The translations under genes and the position numbers were made by a program. Shown here piece by piece: positions 12,287 through 24,929 of a stretch of DNA of 64,000 bases (position 1 is the first letter of the stretch; each line of letters opens with the position of its first letter). Source of the DNA: Pleurodeles waltl (lineage: Eukaryota; Chordata; Amphibia; Caudata; Salamandridae). The stretch covers positions 666,438,508 through 666,502,507 of the forward strand of contig NC_090451.1 in the NCBI RefSeq assembly GCF_031143425.1, given 5' to 3'. The notes beneath the pieces were generated by a model. That model saw only the letters and a program-made list of their open reading frames with translations. It was not told the DNA's origin and did not search any database.

Positions 12287-13290
12287 AAAATGTCCATAGA
12301 ATATCCTCCTTTCCCTTTTACCAATGCATTACCATTTCCTTTTATGGTTCAGTACAATTTTAAAGTTCTGCGAGCAGATTTTGGTCTTAAACCACTGATA
12401 CATATAATACCAATCTGATATCTGGAAGGGAGGCCTACAAAACGCTCCTTCCGTTTACAGAATTAATAACCAATTAGAATCCCTTTTCAGGTGTAAGAAA
12501 ATTAGATTAGTACATAGAAAAATGGATTCTAACCTGTTAAAATGCTTAGTCTGGCCTCCTGCTCTATACAAAAAATAATTAAAGGACAGTTTTCTATTTA
12601 TTTGTTTATTTATTTAGTTATCACCAGTTTTATCAGTGTAAACAAGTCTTAGTAAGTGGCACGGTGCATTACATAAATGCAGTTATGCAAGAACAGTTTG
12701 GACTACAAGGTGTTCCAAACATTTACAAAAGGTTACAACATCATAGGATAAAAGAAATATCGTCATAAAAAAGAAAAGATGAAGGGGTAAGGGCTACCCA
12801 AATCTCAAGGAATAAAACAATATTGGCATTCACCAGGTTGGATTTGGCAACTTGGTGAAATTAATTTAATTTGTGGAAAACTATTTGAACGAAAAGCTTC
12901 TTTGAGAACTAATTGCACATTTGCCTTGTTTTATGTGAGACCATACGGATCCTGCATCATGTGAGTGAATCCTTACATCACACTATTTTATCTGAAATAA
13001 AGAGACCCAACTCCATTGATAGTCCTACATGGTATTTTTCCAACAATCTTAATCCACTTCCTCACATTCATTTACATAAAATACTTAAGACAACTTAATT
13101 TGATAAAAAGAAATGTCAAAGTTGTCTTTACTTATCTTAGCTACTCATAATTGGCTCCAGCCTAACAACAAAATAACTTCTTACAGAGAAGTTGAAACAA
13201 CAGACTTTTGTAGATTAGCGTTGTTGTAAATAATAAGATTTAGACTTACCCATATTAATGGTAGTCACTTAGTTGATTCCCACAATTATA
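12287..13290. other. Unannotated, no gene recognised
   Basis: AT-rich, with a tttattt repeat near 12595-12615. No gene or transposon end is recognised. Confidence 0.35.
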
Positions 13291-13400
13291 AAAGGTTGAG
13301 TTGCCTTGCTGGGATTCGAACCTGGGAGTTGCAGAACATACACAAATCTTCTGGGCATGTACCCCGAGCCACTCATCTGTTTTATAGAGATTTTTACCTG
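13291..13400 (-). mobile_element. tRNA-derived SINE fragment
   Basis: On the minus strand, ggttcgaatcccagca at about 13308-13323 fits the B box of an RNA polymerase III promoter. About 45 bases upstream, gatgagtggctcgggg (about 13362-13377) resembles an A box. The spacing suits a tRNA-like head. The sequence downstream on the minus strand (ggcaactcaaccttttat) is not a tRNA 3' end and is instead like the body of a SINE. A and B boxes alone cannot prove transcription. An intact tRNA cloverleaf is not apparent. Confidence 0.5.
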
Positions 13401-16400
13401 TGACCTGAAGGTCACTCTTACACAGCCTTTCGGAAATGCTCTGAGACCCACTACATGGGGATACAACAATACCTAAGCATATTTTACTACTCCTTGATTT
13501 CCAAATCTTCCAATAAATGGGCTAGCTACCCGAATGATAGTCCATGTTCGAGGTTTTCTTTGAAGTATAGCGTTCACTTCAGAATCCAAAGTTTCAGCTG
13601 CTAGAAATAACACCGAAGGCAATGAGGTACTCAACAATTTGTGGGAAATGATAGAAGAAATCTACCCTGATTCATGAGCTTCTCAGAGATTGTCGCATGC
13701 GAGTGCCGGCGGCTCAGTCGTCATCAGTTCCCAGTGCTGAGATATTCATTACTTTGTGGACGGCAGTAAAAGAAATATGTCTGTGCCTTCCTGCATGGTT
13801 TTTTGCAGTGCTCAATCTTTCTGATGAAAAGTGGACAGGGCATGATCTGAAATGTAAGGAGGCTCATTCAGATGCTCAGGAGAATCCAAAAAACATGTTC
13901 AGAGTGAATCCCAAAGTGCCTCGGAATCCCTGGGCCACCATCCTCCTCTCACAAGCTCTTTCCTCCACTCTTCGCTAAAGGTTTCACGCAACTCCACGTC
14001 CACCAGCTCATCTATGAGCCCAAAGCGGCTCCCTCTCTGTGGGTAGCATCAGGGTCATTAATTGCTCAATGACACCCTGTGACTGCATGGCCGGGCTGCA
14101 TGGCCGGTCCGAGGACTACAGACTTACATTGCAAGGAGAAATTTGCTGAAAAGGGTCGAAACTGCCATGAGACACGAAGGCCTCATTTCATTTGCCCTTC
14201 TTTCCTGTGGCATGGGTTTACCATGTCACCTTCAATATTTATTCAACGTTTCCATCTGGACTACTAGAAGATCTGTGTATCTAGAACTGCAAAACTAGAA
14301 TTGTTTACTGTCACTGCTGTCATTCCACAGGACACCACAACTCCCTAAAGGACAGAAGCGCAACTTGCCCACATCCACACAGAATCGGCATGCCTAATCA
14401 AACACATTCACACCAATTTATCTTGACTCCAGGCAATGAGAACCCTCAGATTGCATGCATCAACCTATACCCACAGCACTTACTAATTACAACACCTGGT
14501 ACAATCATGCGCAAAGTGTGGCTCCACGCCATTCTTTGCCTTACATCGACTGTATATACTAGAATCCCCTGGCACCACATTTGCGCACAACACATCTGTA
14601 AGTTGCATAGTTGGCTGAGCATGGCACTGCAAAAGCACACCAAAACAAATTATTTTCATGCTGCAATTTACACATTGGACAAAACTCATCGCACCACCAT
14701 GTGCACAACACAGAATGAGTTGGCGAGATTGACTTGCAACGTTAGGCAAACAACCAGTTTTGGATAAAATCATACTTTGCCCAATACCAGTAAAGCACAT
14801 TAAATACAAACCCTTTCTTTACCATGCACACAACACCAGCCAGATAGTTGGCTACGTGCGACAGCCTCAGGAGCTCATCCATATCATCTCATCAATCTGC
14901 ATGTCACCGTCCCGGAAAAGTTGCAATCAACATTTGTATCAATGCCACATAATCTGCAAGGATGCTTCCTAGTAGCAGAACATAACAGGATCTAGGTGAC
15001 CATACAATATAATCCATTGCTGTAAGACAATCTATTTAAACCTTGCAGGCTACTTCCAAATAAAATACACCTATAAACCAGAAGAAATGCAATAGAGTAC
15101 AAAGGTCACTGGCTCCAGTCAATGCAAAACCCAGAACTGTAAAGGGTGCCAGATCCAAAAATACCATTGGACATCGCTAATGATCAAAATAGATTATACA
15201 AATGCATGCAACGTAATACCTATTTAAGCATTGAAGATCCCATTAAAGGTAGGTGCAGAAGCATCTATCCACTTGGAGGATCTTCATTGCATCTTAAGAG
15301 TCAGGATGCAGGGTGGTACTGCGCATGTAAACAAAGCATGGCCACTGGAACACAACTTCTATATGTTCACGGGCACCTTCCAAGTGGTGTGCATTTAGCG
15401 TGTCAAGGGCAGATCTGTTAATGCTCCTGGAGGATATTCAAGGGTTAAGCGAGTCCTACACCTGTAAGGACCTGACCAAGAGGTAAGCAAAAGAACACCT
15501 ACAATGCCATTGTTTGAGCAGAGCCTCTGTGCACAAACAATTGTGATTGCAGAGCAGGTACCACAAACGTGCATCCACTTCTGTAATGTCAAAGCGCACC
15601 TGGAATTAGGAAACTGGCACAACCATAACTTGCCAAGTGCACCCTTGTGGCACTTTTATTAATTCATCCTGTGGGGAAGTAACTGATACAGTATGGGGTC
15701 ATCTGTTTATAACCCTCATTTCATCATCTAATTATCATAAATTACAGAGGTAAGGACTCCACCTGCTTTAATCTGCAGTTAGTTCTGTACTTATAATAAT
15801 TGTGCCTTTCAGAAATGTATACAGGATACACGAATCCATTTAATTTTTACTGTAATTCATATATTTCGTGAACGCCCAGATATAGGGGCAGTTTACACAG
15901 TTGTCTGCTCTTTTAGGGTCAATCACAGCTTTAGTGAAATCAGTAATTGTTCGATAAGGCCCCCGATCACGAGTTGAGTGGAGCGGAATTTCTGTGTGGA
16001 TCATGAGTTGACATGTTCCTCACCTGGACTTACTGGGCACATGAACAATGGACTCGATTTTACCAGCCATAAATTCCTGCTGGTGAAATCACCATGAGAA
16101 AGGATTGGCCCAGACCCCTTCTGTAAAGTTTCATTCATACTGCACTGTGCTGGCAGTGTGTGATCAGAAGTACCAGTGATTGGAGTTTGCACTCCAGCCG
16201 AACCCTGCTACTCGTAATCGGGCCTAAATAATAGGCAAGAGGAAAGAATGTGCAACCATCAAATATAAAAGAAGGCTCATTAGGTTGACATAACATCCTC
16301 ATGTAGGCTTCCTGAAGGAGCATACAGTAAACCTTAGCATAACACTTAAAGATTGATGTATTATGCATTGGCCTTGTATCAGGCGTCAATAGGACAGCTG

Positions 16401-17373
16401 CTACACTTAAGCAACATGATTCTCTGGAACCAAATCCTTTCTGCTACTTGAGATACATCTTTAAGTGTTTAAGACAAGTATATTAACACATTGCCAATGA
16501 TTTTCTGCATCATACCTAACAAATGCTCATTTAATGGCATCGATGTATTTACTTTTAAGCCTGTACAATCCAGTACTGACCGGGCAGTAGGATTAAGCCA
16601 TCTCAGTGCTGAACTTTTATCTTCCCCTATGGGGTGCTTACACCAGTCACTGTGGCCAGGATGAACATTCAATGTAGCCTATATCATGTTGCCACAAACA
16701 GAGACCTTATCTCTGCCCACAAGCCTTTCAATAAGACAATACATTGAATGGTTGTAGTTAGGAATATCAATTAGGAAATATCGTGATACATTAATATTGT
16801 AGCCAAAATATAGAGGACCAAAATGTCGAAAGGTAAGTGCCTCTAGGGAAACATAGGTTTAATATTCTTCCTTCCACATCTATGTACCTACAAGACATAC
16901 ATATGGTCACGGTACACATATGTGAAGTTAGGAATAAAAAGCTCCATACTTACTTACTGTTATTTTATCATTCCACTTTCCAGACCGTGCTTCCATTGAA
17001 ACGTTTGAAGAAGTATTTTAGATTTGAAAAGAACCCTCAATGGTCTTTCTTCTTGTCACATTCATTGCTTTAACTCCTACATGCTTTCTTGCACAATCAA
17101 ATCCTTTTTCGCTACTTTTCTTTCCCAGAGTCACAAAGCCAAAAGGGCGGACTTTAATGTGATAAACAGCATTTGTTCGTGCAACAAATGAATATAGCAT
17201 TTGTGAATGCAAGTGCTGGAACATTAAAGTTAAACCTATTGGCTTTAGAATAAACATTTAGATATAAGAATAAATTGTATAGACTATCTGTAAGTAGACA
17301 GATCTTTAGGACAGTCTAAAACTATTTCACTACTAAACTTGTACACTCCTCACTTGAATACAAGGAGTGGAAG
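13401..17373. other. Unannotated, no gene recognised
   Basis: About 4 kb without a defensible gene. In 14560-14840 phrases such as catttgcgcacaacac, catgtgcacaacac and catgcacacaacac recur, suggesting remnants of an old dispersed repeat. The open frames there have no domain motifs. Confidence 0.35.
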
Positions 17374-17730
17374 CAGTGCTTAATTTGAGCTGGTGGTTTC
17401 TGGTGCTCAGCGCCTGCACTTTATTGTGAACACGGGTACTAGTGGCAGTCTGCCACATGGTGTCACTGTTTATCTTATTTAGAGTTGAGCATAACAACAG
17501 CTCTTTAATAAGTCATAACATGCATCAAAAATTACTAACACCTGCCACCCAAACTATTCCTATAGCTTAGGGGCCTCGACTCGTCTCACATGTACGCGTT
17601 TGGTGGTTAATAGTTGTGTTGGTACTGTCACTGGCAGCGCAGGCACAGGCCACGGGTGGTGCATGCTGCAGCGGTCTCCTCACAAGGGCCTTGGAACGTA
17701 TTTTTTTTTTTGTTGATAAATTAGGCACTG
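17374..17730. mobile_element. hAT-like element, CAGTGCTTAATTTG family
   Basis: The left end cagtgcttaatttg (17374) and the right end aaattaggcactg (ending 17730) are inverted with one mismatch and match the termini at 56226-56568 and 59118-59429. No clean 8-bp duplication is adjacent. The 5' flank agtggaag has a near match, agtggagg, about ten bases beyond the right end, after a G-rich stretch. It has no coding capacity. Confidence 0.65.
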
Positions 17731-19049
17731 GGGGAGGGGAGTGGAGGTGGAGGGTGACATTTTAAATTATCCTATTTACTTCTGTATACTCAGAGTGCCT
17801 GTTTTGTCCCCAGCGTTCACTATAATATTAAGAGGAATTGTAATTCTATCTTCTGTTATTTTCCTTTTTAGAAAGTAATGATCATGTGCTCCAACAGAGT
17901 TTTTTTGCCAGCCCCAGGCTGGACTGGTAATCTATCTTAGGTAAAGCTTCAAGAGCCAGTGGGCTAATTTAGACTTTTTGATTACATGAGATGGGTCCAT
18001 CTGAAAAACTGCTCACTACGCTAATCTCTTCTGATGACTTTTCAATGGCCAGAGAGGAATGAGAACTTAGGCCTTTCGCCCCTTCAACAAAGCCGAGAAA
18101 ATCAGTCGGTCCCCAGGAATAAATCCCTCCTCTGCCTCAAGTAAGAAAGGTCTTCCAGCAATAGTCTCCTTGACAGAGCAATCACATCTCTGCTGATATA
18201 AAATATGTTTAAAACCAGGATTAACTTCAGGACCAGCACCTGGACTCCTGTCAGTGCGGCATTTCCGGAGAAGGCCTCTACTGAGGAGCATCCATCAGAG
18301 CGCTCAGATTGCTCATGGGCCGTCACTACTACTTGTGTAAAAGTAGTGTAGATATGTGGTGTTAGGAATGCAACAACCATTCTCACCAATGGAAAGAACA
18401 TGTGAGCATGGGGGGGGGGGGGGGGGGGGAAGAAGCTGTTGATTTACAAAATTGGAAGAAAATCAAGAATAACAAATATGTAAACATGCAGATTTAGCAT
18501 AAATATAAATGTACGTAAACATAAAATGTCAACTGGAAAGTATGCTTTTCTGAGTACAAGGAATGAAAAAACGTAGACCAATAACACGTTATTCAGAGCG
18601 ACTGTACTAAAAAATAAACATTAGTTAAAGCATTCTCACATATATTACTGTAGTAGAAAAGTCAGAAGTGTATAATCGCTCTACAGTACAACTGACACAA
18701 AACACTCTTTACTGCCTCTAAAATTGAATGTGGAAATTACTTAACACAGCTCTCCTAAATCCCAGGAGGACTATTCAGTGTGATTTTACCTAATTGCACA
18801 AATGTAACCCTTGAATCCTGGTTTCGGGACAAACTCTTTTGTTAAAACAAATATGCATGCACAAGTGCTATAGCATAAAATATACAAGCAGGTGTATGAA
18901 GTATTATATGCTTTTTATTAACAATGTTCTATATGAGGGAGAAGAACATTATGACCTAGGAAAGGCTTCCCAGCTCATGAGTCGTGGCCTCTCCCCACAC
19001 TCAACAATAATATCAAATAGCAAATTGCATTCTTTGCACCAGAGTCTGT
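17731..19049. other. Unannotated, no gene recognised
   Basis: Two overlapping minus-strand open frames (18067-18401) show no recognisable domain. A long G run lies at 18410-18429. Nothing else is identified. Confidence 0.35.
18410..18429. repeat. Poly-G tract
   Basis: Twenty consecutive G residues, capable of G-quadruplex formation and likely length-variable. Confidence 0.9.
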
Positions 19050-19100
19050 GTGTGTTACACACACACACACACACACACTCATATACATACACACACACAC
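19050..19100. repeat. (CA)n microsatellite
   Basis: Two CA runs separated by tcatatacat, immediately before the recognisable LTR sequence. The insertion edge may be masked by repeat growth. Confidence 0.9.
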
Positions 19101-21834
19101 GTAGGACAATAGCCTCTTTCTACCACAGTTTTGGCCTGTTTGTCAGTGTGTTTGACTGTGTTCACTGGGATCCTGCTCACCAGGACCACAGTGATTAGGC
19201 TCTATCCTTTAAACTTGGTTGCTGGAACTTTTTTCGCCCCACATTTGGCATACTGGTGCCCCCATGTAAGTCCCTAGTATATGGTACCTAGGTACCCAGG
19301 GCATTAGGATTCTAGGGGTCCCTATGGGCTGCAGCATGTATTATGCCACCAATAGGGAGCGCATGAAAAGTGTTCTGCAGGCCTGCCATTGCAGCCCGCG
19401 TGAAAGGGTGCATGCAGCCTTTCACCACCAGGTCACTGCACCAGGTCACTATAAGTCACCTCTATGGCAGGCCCTCCTAGCCCAGAGGGCAGGGTGCAAG
19501 TACCCGTGTGTGAGGGCACCTCTGCACTAGAAGAAGTACTCCCAGGAACTCCAGTTCTATTCTCCTGGGCTTTGTGAGTGAGGGGACGCCATTTTATGCA
19601 TGTGCTGGACATAGGTCCCTACCTATGTTCAGCTACATAATGGTACCTCCGAACCTGGGTCATGTTTGGTATCAAACATTTTGGAATGATACCCCAATAC
19701 TGTTGCAAGTATTGGAAATATGATTCCATGCACTCTGGGAGCTGCATAGAGCACCATCAGCATTGCTACCACCAGTCTTACAGGGTTTTCCAGGCAGCCC
19801 AAGCTGCTGCCACCCCTCAAACGGGTTTCTGCCCTCCTGCTGCTTGAGCTAAATCAAGCCCAGGAAGGCAGAACAAAGCATTTCCTTTAGGAGAGGGAGG
19901 TAACACCCTCTCCCTTTGGAAATAGGTGTGACTGGCTGGGAAAGGGTAGCCTCCCCAAGCCACTGGTATGATTTGAAGGGCACATTTGGTGCCCTCTGTG
20001 CATAAACCAGTCCACACCAGTTCAGGGACCCCCAGTCCCTGCTCTGGGGCAAAACCGGACAATGGAAAGGGGTGGGACCACTTCCCTGTCCATCACTACC
20101 CCAGGAGTGATGCTCAGAACTCCTACAGAGGGTCCCCGTGTTCTGCCATCTTGTTTCCAAGGCTGGCAGGGAACTCTGGGGCCATCTGAGAGGCAAGGCA
20201 GGTGTTGTCAGAGACCCCTCCTGAAAGGTGCTTACCAATCCCCTTTCAGGGCTATTTAGGTTCTTCCTCTGGGGTGGGTCCTCAGATTTGGCTTGCAAGA
20301 CTTCAGCAGGCTTCCTCTGCAACTTCCACTTTGACTTCTGGCCACTAGAACTGCGACTGGACCATCAAGTAAGCGACAACAAAGCAATCCAACTTTGTTT
20401 CCACAGCTCCTGCTAGCTTTGCAATATTTCCATAGCCGTGCAAGCTCAGAAGACAGCAACTCTTCAGCCTGCACAAGAGTGAAGGAGTCACTCCCCTGCA
20501 TCCTCAGGCACTTGCTGCAACAACGACTGGCTGCGTGGATCTCCCCTCATCTTGAGCTGCATGGATCCTGCATCACTTGTGGTGGTCCGGAGTAGTCATC
20601 TTGGTCCTCTCAGCCAGCTGTCCAACTTTGGTGGAGGAAAGCCCTTGTGTTCCCAAGCAGGACTGTACTACTGTGCACCGCGTCTCTTGCAGCTGCCAAG
20701 GCTTGTTTGCATCTCCTCCAACAGATCTTCAGGCGACATGTAGCTCCTCCTTCCTGCAATGCTCAGCCCTCTGCGTGGTTCTTCTGCAGCGTGGGATCCT
20801 TTTCTGTAGTGTTGCATGGGCTCCTTCTGTGTCCCCCATTCGATGGGACTCCTGTGGGTGCTGTCTCTGCTTCTGCAGACTCTCTGTGATGCTGAGGGTC
20901 CCCTGTGATTTCCCCTCCTGGTTTGGGTCCTCCTTGGTCTTGCTGGTCCCCAGAAGCACCACTTTTCCACTAACCGTGAATTTGCCTTTGCCAAGGCATG
21001 TTGGTGGAATTCCTGCACGACACCAATCTGCAATCTTCACTCCAGCATGGGACATCTTCTGCATCCATCAGGAACTCTTCTCCGGGGCTGCAGTGCTGAC
21101 CTGTTCTTCTCAGCAACAACCAACTCCTGCAAGTACAGCTGGGTGGGTAGTAGCTCTTACTCCTCCTGGACTCCACTGTGACTCTTGGACTTGGTCCCCT
21201 CTCTTCACAGGTCTTCTTCTCCAGGAATCCACCACTGGTTTCTTGCAGTCTTGTCTGGGTGTCTTCTTTTCCTTCCTTTTGGGTAGTTTGGGGAAATTCC
21301 AGTGATTTACTCCTGCTCTTGCGGTCGCTGGGGGGTACTGATTTACTTACCTCTGTGGTTTTCTAGTACTCCCAGCTCCCTTCTACACATTCCACTTACC
21401 TAGGTGGGGGTCCTGTGTTTGCATTCCATTTTTTTAGTGTATGGTTTGGGCTCCCCCTAGGGTCACTATTGGTTATTGCTATTTGCACTGTTTTCTAACC
21501 TTTTCTATGCCTATTTCTGATTACTAGGGTATGTACTTGGTGTATTACTCCTATTGGAGGGTTGCTGTTCCAGTGTTTTGTGGTAGTGTGTTCCAAAAAT
21601 AAAGTACCTACATTTCTGTACAACTGAGTGTTTTCTTTCATGTGTGCAAGTGCTGTGTGACTACAATGGTATTGCATGAGCTTTGCATGTCTCCCAGATA
21701 AGCCTTGACTGCTTATCCATAGCTACCTCTAGATAGTGTGGCTTCTAGACACTGCCTACACTGCACTAAGAGGGGATACCTGGTCCCGGTATAAGGTGTT
21801 AGGTACCCACCACTCACCAGGCCAGCTTCCGACA
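19101..21834 (+). mobile_element. Long gypsy-type LTR (about 2.7 kb)
   Basis: The sequence reads like the very long LTRs of newt Ty3/gypsy elements as I recall them. It has an early segment with tatggtacctaggtaccca, ggctgcagcatgtattatgcc and alternating C/T-rich stretches, then an AATAAA at 21598-21603, and an end in ...ccgaca at 21834. A primer-binding-like region and a gag start codon follow, as expected downstream of a 5' LTR. The start is approximate because the CA microsatellite abuts it and the canonical TG start is not seen. No second LTR is present in the window, so the element is truncated. The 242-residue open frame at 20577-21305 lies inside the LTR and has no retroviral or cellular motif. 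Confidence 0.7.
21598..21603 (+). terminator. LTR polyadenylation signal AATAAA
   Basis: AATAAA followed by agtacctacatttctgt lies about 230 bp before the inferred LTR end. This is a normal place for the R-region 3'-end signal of a retroelement transcript. Confidence 0.6.
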
Positions 21835-21855
21835 TTGGTGGCACAGCAGTGGGAT
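21835..21855 (+). other. Candidate primer-binding site
   Basis: The sequence ttggtggcacagcagtggg follows the inferred LTR end directly. A tRNA primer usually pairs here to start minus-strand DNA. I could not assign the tRNA species. Confidence 0.4.
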
Positions 21856-22070
21856 GAGCACTTGCAATTGCCTTACCACTCTGTCACTTGGTGTTTTCCA
21901 CAGGAAAGACCACTTACTAGCTAGGGATCTACACTTATACCTAGTTTTAGAAAACACTCTCTTGGGTTTGTTTAAGAGAGGGGTCTAGGCATAGCCCTTG
22001 CTCCAAACTTCTTTAAAAGAGATTAGAAGTTAGGGAGGTTAGGCACACCCTACATCACTCTAACACAAAC

Positions 22071-22259
22071 ATGTCTTTAGGACAGAGCACATCTCAGGCT
22101 ATGAACTCTCCTTATGAGAGCCTCACCTTTCAGGAGTTGAGGGAGAAGTGCAAAGAAAGGAACCTGAAGACAGGGAGGAACGCTGACAAGAGTCTGCTCC
22201 TAGGCCTTCTCCTCCTCGCCATCACGTTCGCCATGTTAAATGTTTACTTGTTTATTTAA
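22071..22259 (+). pseudogene. gag: Truncated gypsy gag N-terminus
   Basis: The open frame starts with MSLGQSTSQ and soon reads LTFQELREKCKERNLKTGRN, a SAP-like helix seen at the start of gag in newt gypsy elements as I recall them. Gag packages element RNA into cytoplasmic particles. Here only about the first 50 residues resemble gag. After roughly 22220 the frame runs into a hydrophobic tail and a stop, which looks like the junction with unrelated sequence. Capsid, zinc knuckle and pol are absent. The position, about 240 bases after the LTR end, is right for a gag start. Confidence 0.55.
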
Positions 22260-23674
22260 TGATGGCCGAGTACTAGTGGGTCACTTGCTTGATTTTTTCC
22301 ACTCATGAGGTCTTTGTTGTTTTTTTTAAACTTCGAATTTACAATTAAGTGCCAATTTAGAAGACAAAATAAAAAATTAAAAAATAGCTATGCGCATCAC
22401 AATGCAGGTGGTCAAATGGATCTCAACACGAGCACTTGTTTGATGTGTGAGGCTTGCATATCTTGGTATGGATTTTCTTTAATAGAAAACCAATTGCACG
22501 ATTTCTGGCTGTGTGTGTGAGAGTCTCATGATGCATCCAAATGGCATTTAAAACAAGCACTGACAAAGTCAATAGGTCTTACATTTTGAACTATTGGTTT
22601 TACCAATGCTGTTTTCTGATGATGTGCAGCACCAGACAAGAAAATGAGGACTGATGATGCAGTTGGGTTAGTTCATAATCATGAGCATGTGTGATCATGT
22701 ATGCCTGCAGATGCAGCATCAGGTATTGAGAGCATGCTTCACCAAACATGCTTGTGCCTACGAAATAAGGCTGGTACCATTTTTTTATTTATGTATCCTA
22801 GATGGATTGGCAAGTAAAGAAAAACTTAACTAGAATGAAAAAGCATTTTTACAGCAGAGGAGCGAGTAGCACGTTGCTGCCTAGCCCTTTAAAAACACAC
22901 TAGAGGTCATATTTAAAAAATACTTTTGTGGTTTCAGGAGAGCAGGGAGGTAAAATAAAAAAAAAGCGGAGGCGTGGGGAAAGGTAAAAGTGTCGCATGA
23001 GGGAGAGAGCAGCATGAAGGTGTTGGGAGAAGCACACAGGGAAAGAGCAACATGAAGTGTGGCGATCAGGGAAGTTTGGTGGTGGAACAGCACTCGACAG
23101 AGCAAGCAGCACACAAATGAGAGAGAAGCACAGCTTGGGTATCTATTTGCCTCAGGAGAAGCACACGAGGGAGAGAACTGGAAAACACATGCACTCTCAT
23201 GGAGTGCTTAACCAAAAAGAAAAAAGTTGCTCCCTAAAAGTGAGCAGTGTAAGGTTACACGTCAGATAATCAAAAGGATACCAAAGAGGCTATGGTCCAG
23301 TAGAGAGAGAAACACAAGAATGGGAAGGGTAGCCATCAAATAAGAAATATGCGAATAAGCGTGACAATAAAGCCCAGTAATGGGCAGCTGTAAGTCCTCT
23401 TTGAGTTCTTGGGAAGCCCACAATAGGTATTTTGAGAAAAGATCTAAAATGCATTGTTAAAGCCAACAGCTCAGCCTTTTAGTGTCGCGATCTACTGTTT
23501 TTTATCAATGCGTGTGCATCTCTGCTTTCTATCCTTCTTATTGTTTTCTTTCATCCTTGTTTCCACTTTTCTGCCTTTCTCTTTCTTGCTGTGAAGTCAA
23601 AGTCTGATGACGAAAAATTAAGTCATCATCGCATAAAACTGAGGGCAGGGGACCGCCAGTTGCAACCACCCGCA
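22260..23674. other. Unannotated, maybe hAT-associated
   Basis: A purine-rich segment at 22920-23340 loosely resembles the A/G-rich interior of the hAT-like copy at 59118-59429. The matching right terminus lies at 23675-23689. I could not find a left terminus, so the extent is unknown. Confidence 0.3.
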
Positions 23675-23689
23675 CAAATTAAGCACTGC
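23675..23689. mobile_element. Orphan right end of hAT-like family
   Basis: The sequence caaattaagcactg matches the right terminus of the 59118-59429 copy exactly. No paired left end was found upstream, so this is an orphan or truncated copy. Confidence 0.5.
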
Positions 23690-24282
23690 CTAGAAGTTTC
23701 AGAGACTAGAGATAAGTGATCTGTACATTACAAAACCGCTCGGGCGCAACTGTGCCTCTTTTCTTCCCTTTAATTTTGTGTATTTTTTCGTTCTTTACAA
23801 AGTTCTCTAAGGAAGACAAAAGGGTAAAAAAAAGTAGAGCGCTTCTTTTCACTTGGCAGAAAAGAAAGTGTTAGCTCTGCGGAAACGCACAGCAGCTGAG
23901 CCCTTCCAAATTGCCCGCTTTGTCGAATCCATCTGTTGACACTTTACAGGGAGATCTTGATATAATTTCACCAAGGAGGATGATTAAAAACTGAATAGAG
24001 CAATGCAAAAACATGTTGAATTATTCATTTATTTAAATTGGCAGTTATTAAAATAAAAACGGATGCTAGGTGATAGGGCAGACATTTTTTGGCCTAAAGA
24101 GAGAAGCTGTGGAGGTATTTTTTTTTTTAAGTTTTCAAGCAATTTCTCAGCTTGGTTACTACAAGCTGTGAAGTACTCGTGGCTTCTTTCCATTTCCATC
24201 TCTCCGACCACGTGCCCATGCAGTTGTACATTTTTAGGTCTAGAGTTAGCCAATGTATTTTCATTTAACGAAAAAACATTAT
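23690..24282. other. Unannotated, no gene recognised
   Basis: AT-rich sequence without motif-bearing frames or repeat boundaries. Confidence 0.35.
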
Positions 24283-24472
24283 GGGGGTTATTCTAACTTT
24301 GGAGGAGGTGTTAATCCGTCCCAAAAGTGACGGAAAAGTGACGGATTTACCACCAGCCGTATTACGAGTCCATTATATCCTATGGAACTCGTAATACGGC
24401 TGGCGGTATATCCGTCACTTTACCGTCACTTTTGGGACGGATTAACACTCCTCCAAAGTTAGAATAACCCCC
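24283..24472. mobile_element. Near-perfect palindromic MITE
   Basis: The whole 190-bp element folds on itself. The left arm (gggggttattctaactttgg, aatccgtcccaaaagtgacg, ccagccgtattacgagtcca) is mirrored by the right arm with few mismatches around a ttatatcctat loop. A TA dinucleotide flanks both sides, compatible with a TA duplication. It has no coding capacity. The arms' near identity suggests a young insertion or recent hairpin-based conversion. Confidence 0.85.
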
Positions 24473-24929
24473 TATATATAGAATTACAGTGGGGAAAGAC
24501 AGCCCTTTTCTCCATTGGTCTGTTATTGCGTCAGTCACATTTTTCTTCTGAGTACAGCACACAACAATAGCACTGGTGTCAGCCCACTTCGGTCACTGGC
24601 TAATTTCACAGTGAGTGACGGCATTCTCCTTTTCCACACAGACCGTTGTTCCCTTCAGTGCTAGAGACTGCTATTGCAATGAATGTTTTTTTAAACCAAT
24701 AAAAATCTGACAATACAAAAAAAGGATTGACAAAGCTGAAATGCTGGCAATGAACTCAATACCCATTGTTTTTCCCAATGGATATTGATGGAGGCAAAGC
24801 GTTTATTTGGTTATTGCTCTTGCAATTTGTATTGCAATATTTGTAATTGAGCACAACTTGCTCTCTCTCTCAGTCTGTTAAGTGTGCCACCAATTTGTCT
24901 GTCCCTGCCTGCTGGTGTTGCACTCCAGG
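24473..24929. other. Unannotated, no gene recognised
   Basis: Nothing recognised. A ctctctctc stretch occurs near 24862. Confidence 0.35.

Noticed and set aside
13308..13323. Intact tRNA gene
   Set aside because: The B-box match is good, but a cloverleaf, acceptor stem and 3' end are not apparent. A SINE fragment is more consistent.
20577..21305. 242-residue open frame
   Set aside because: It lies inside the long LTR, is Cys/Ser/Leu-rich from C/T-biased DNA and has no domain motif.
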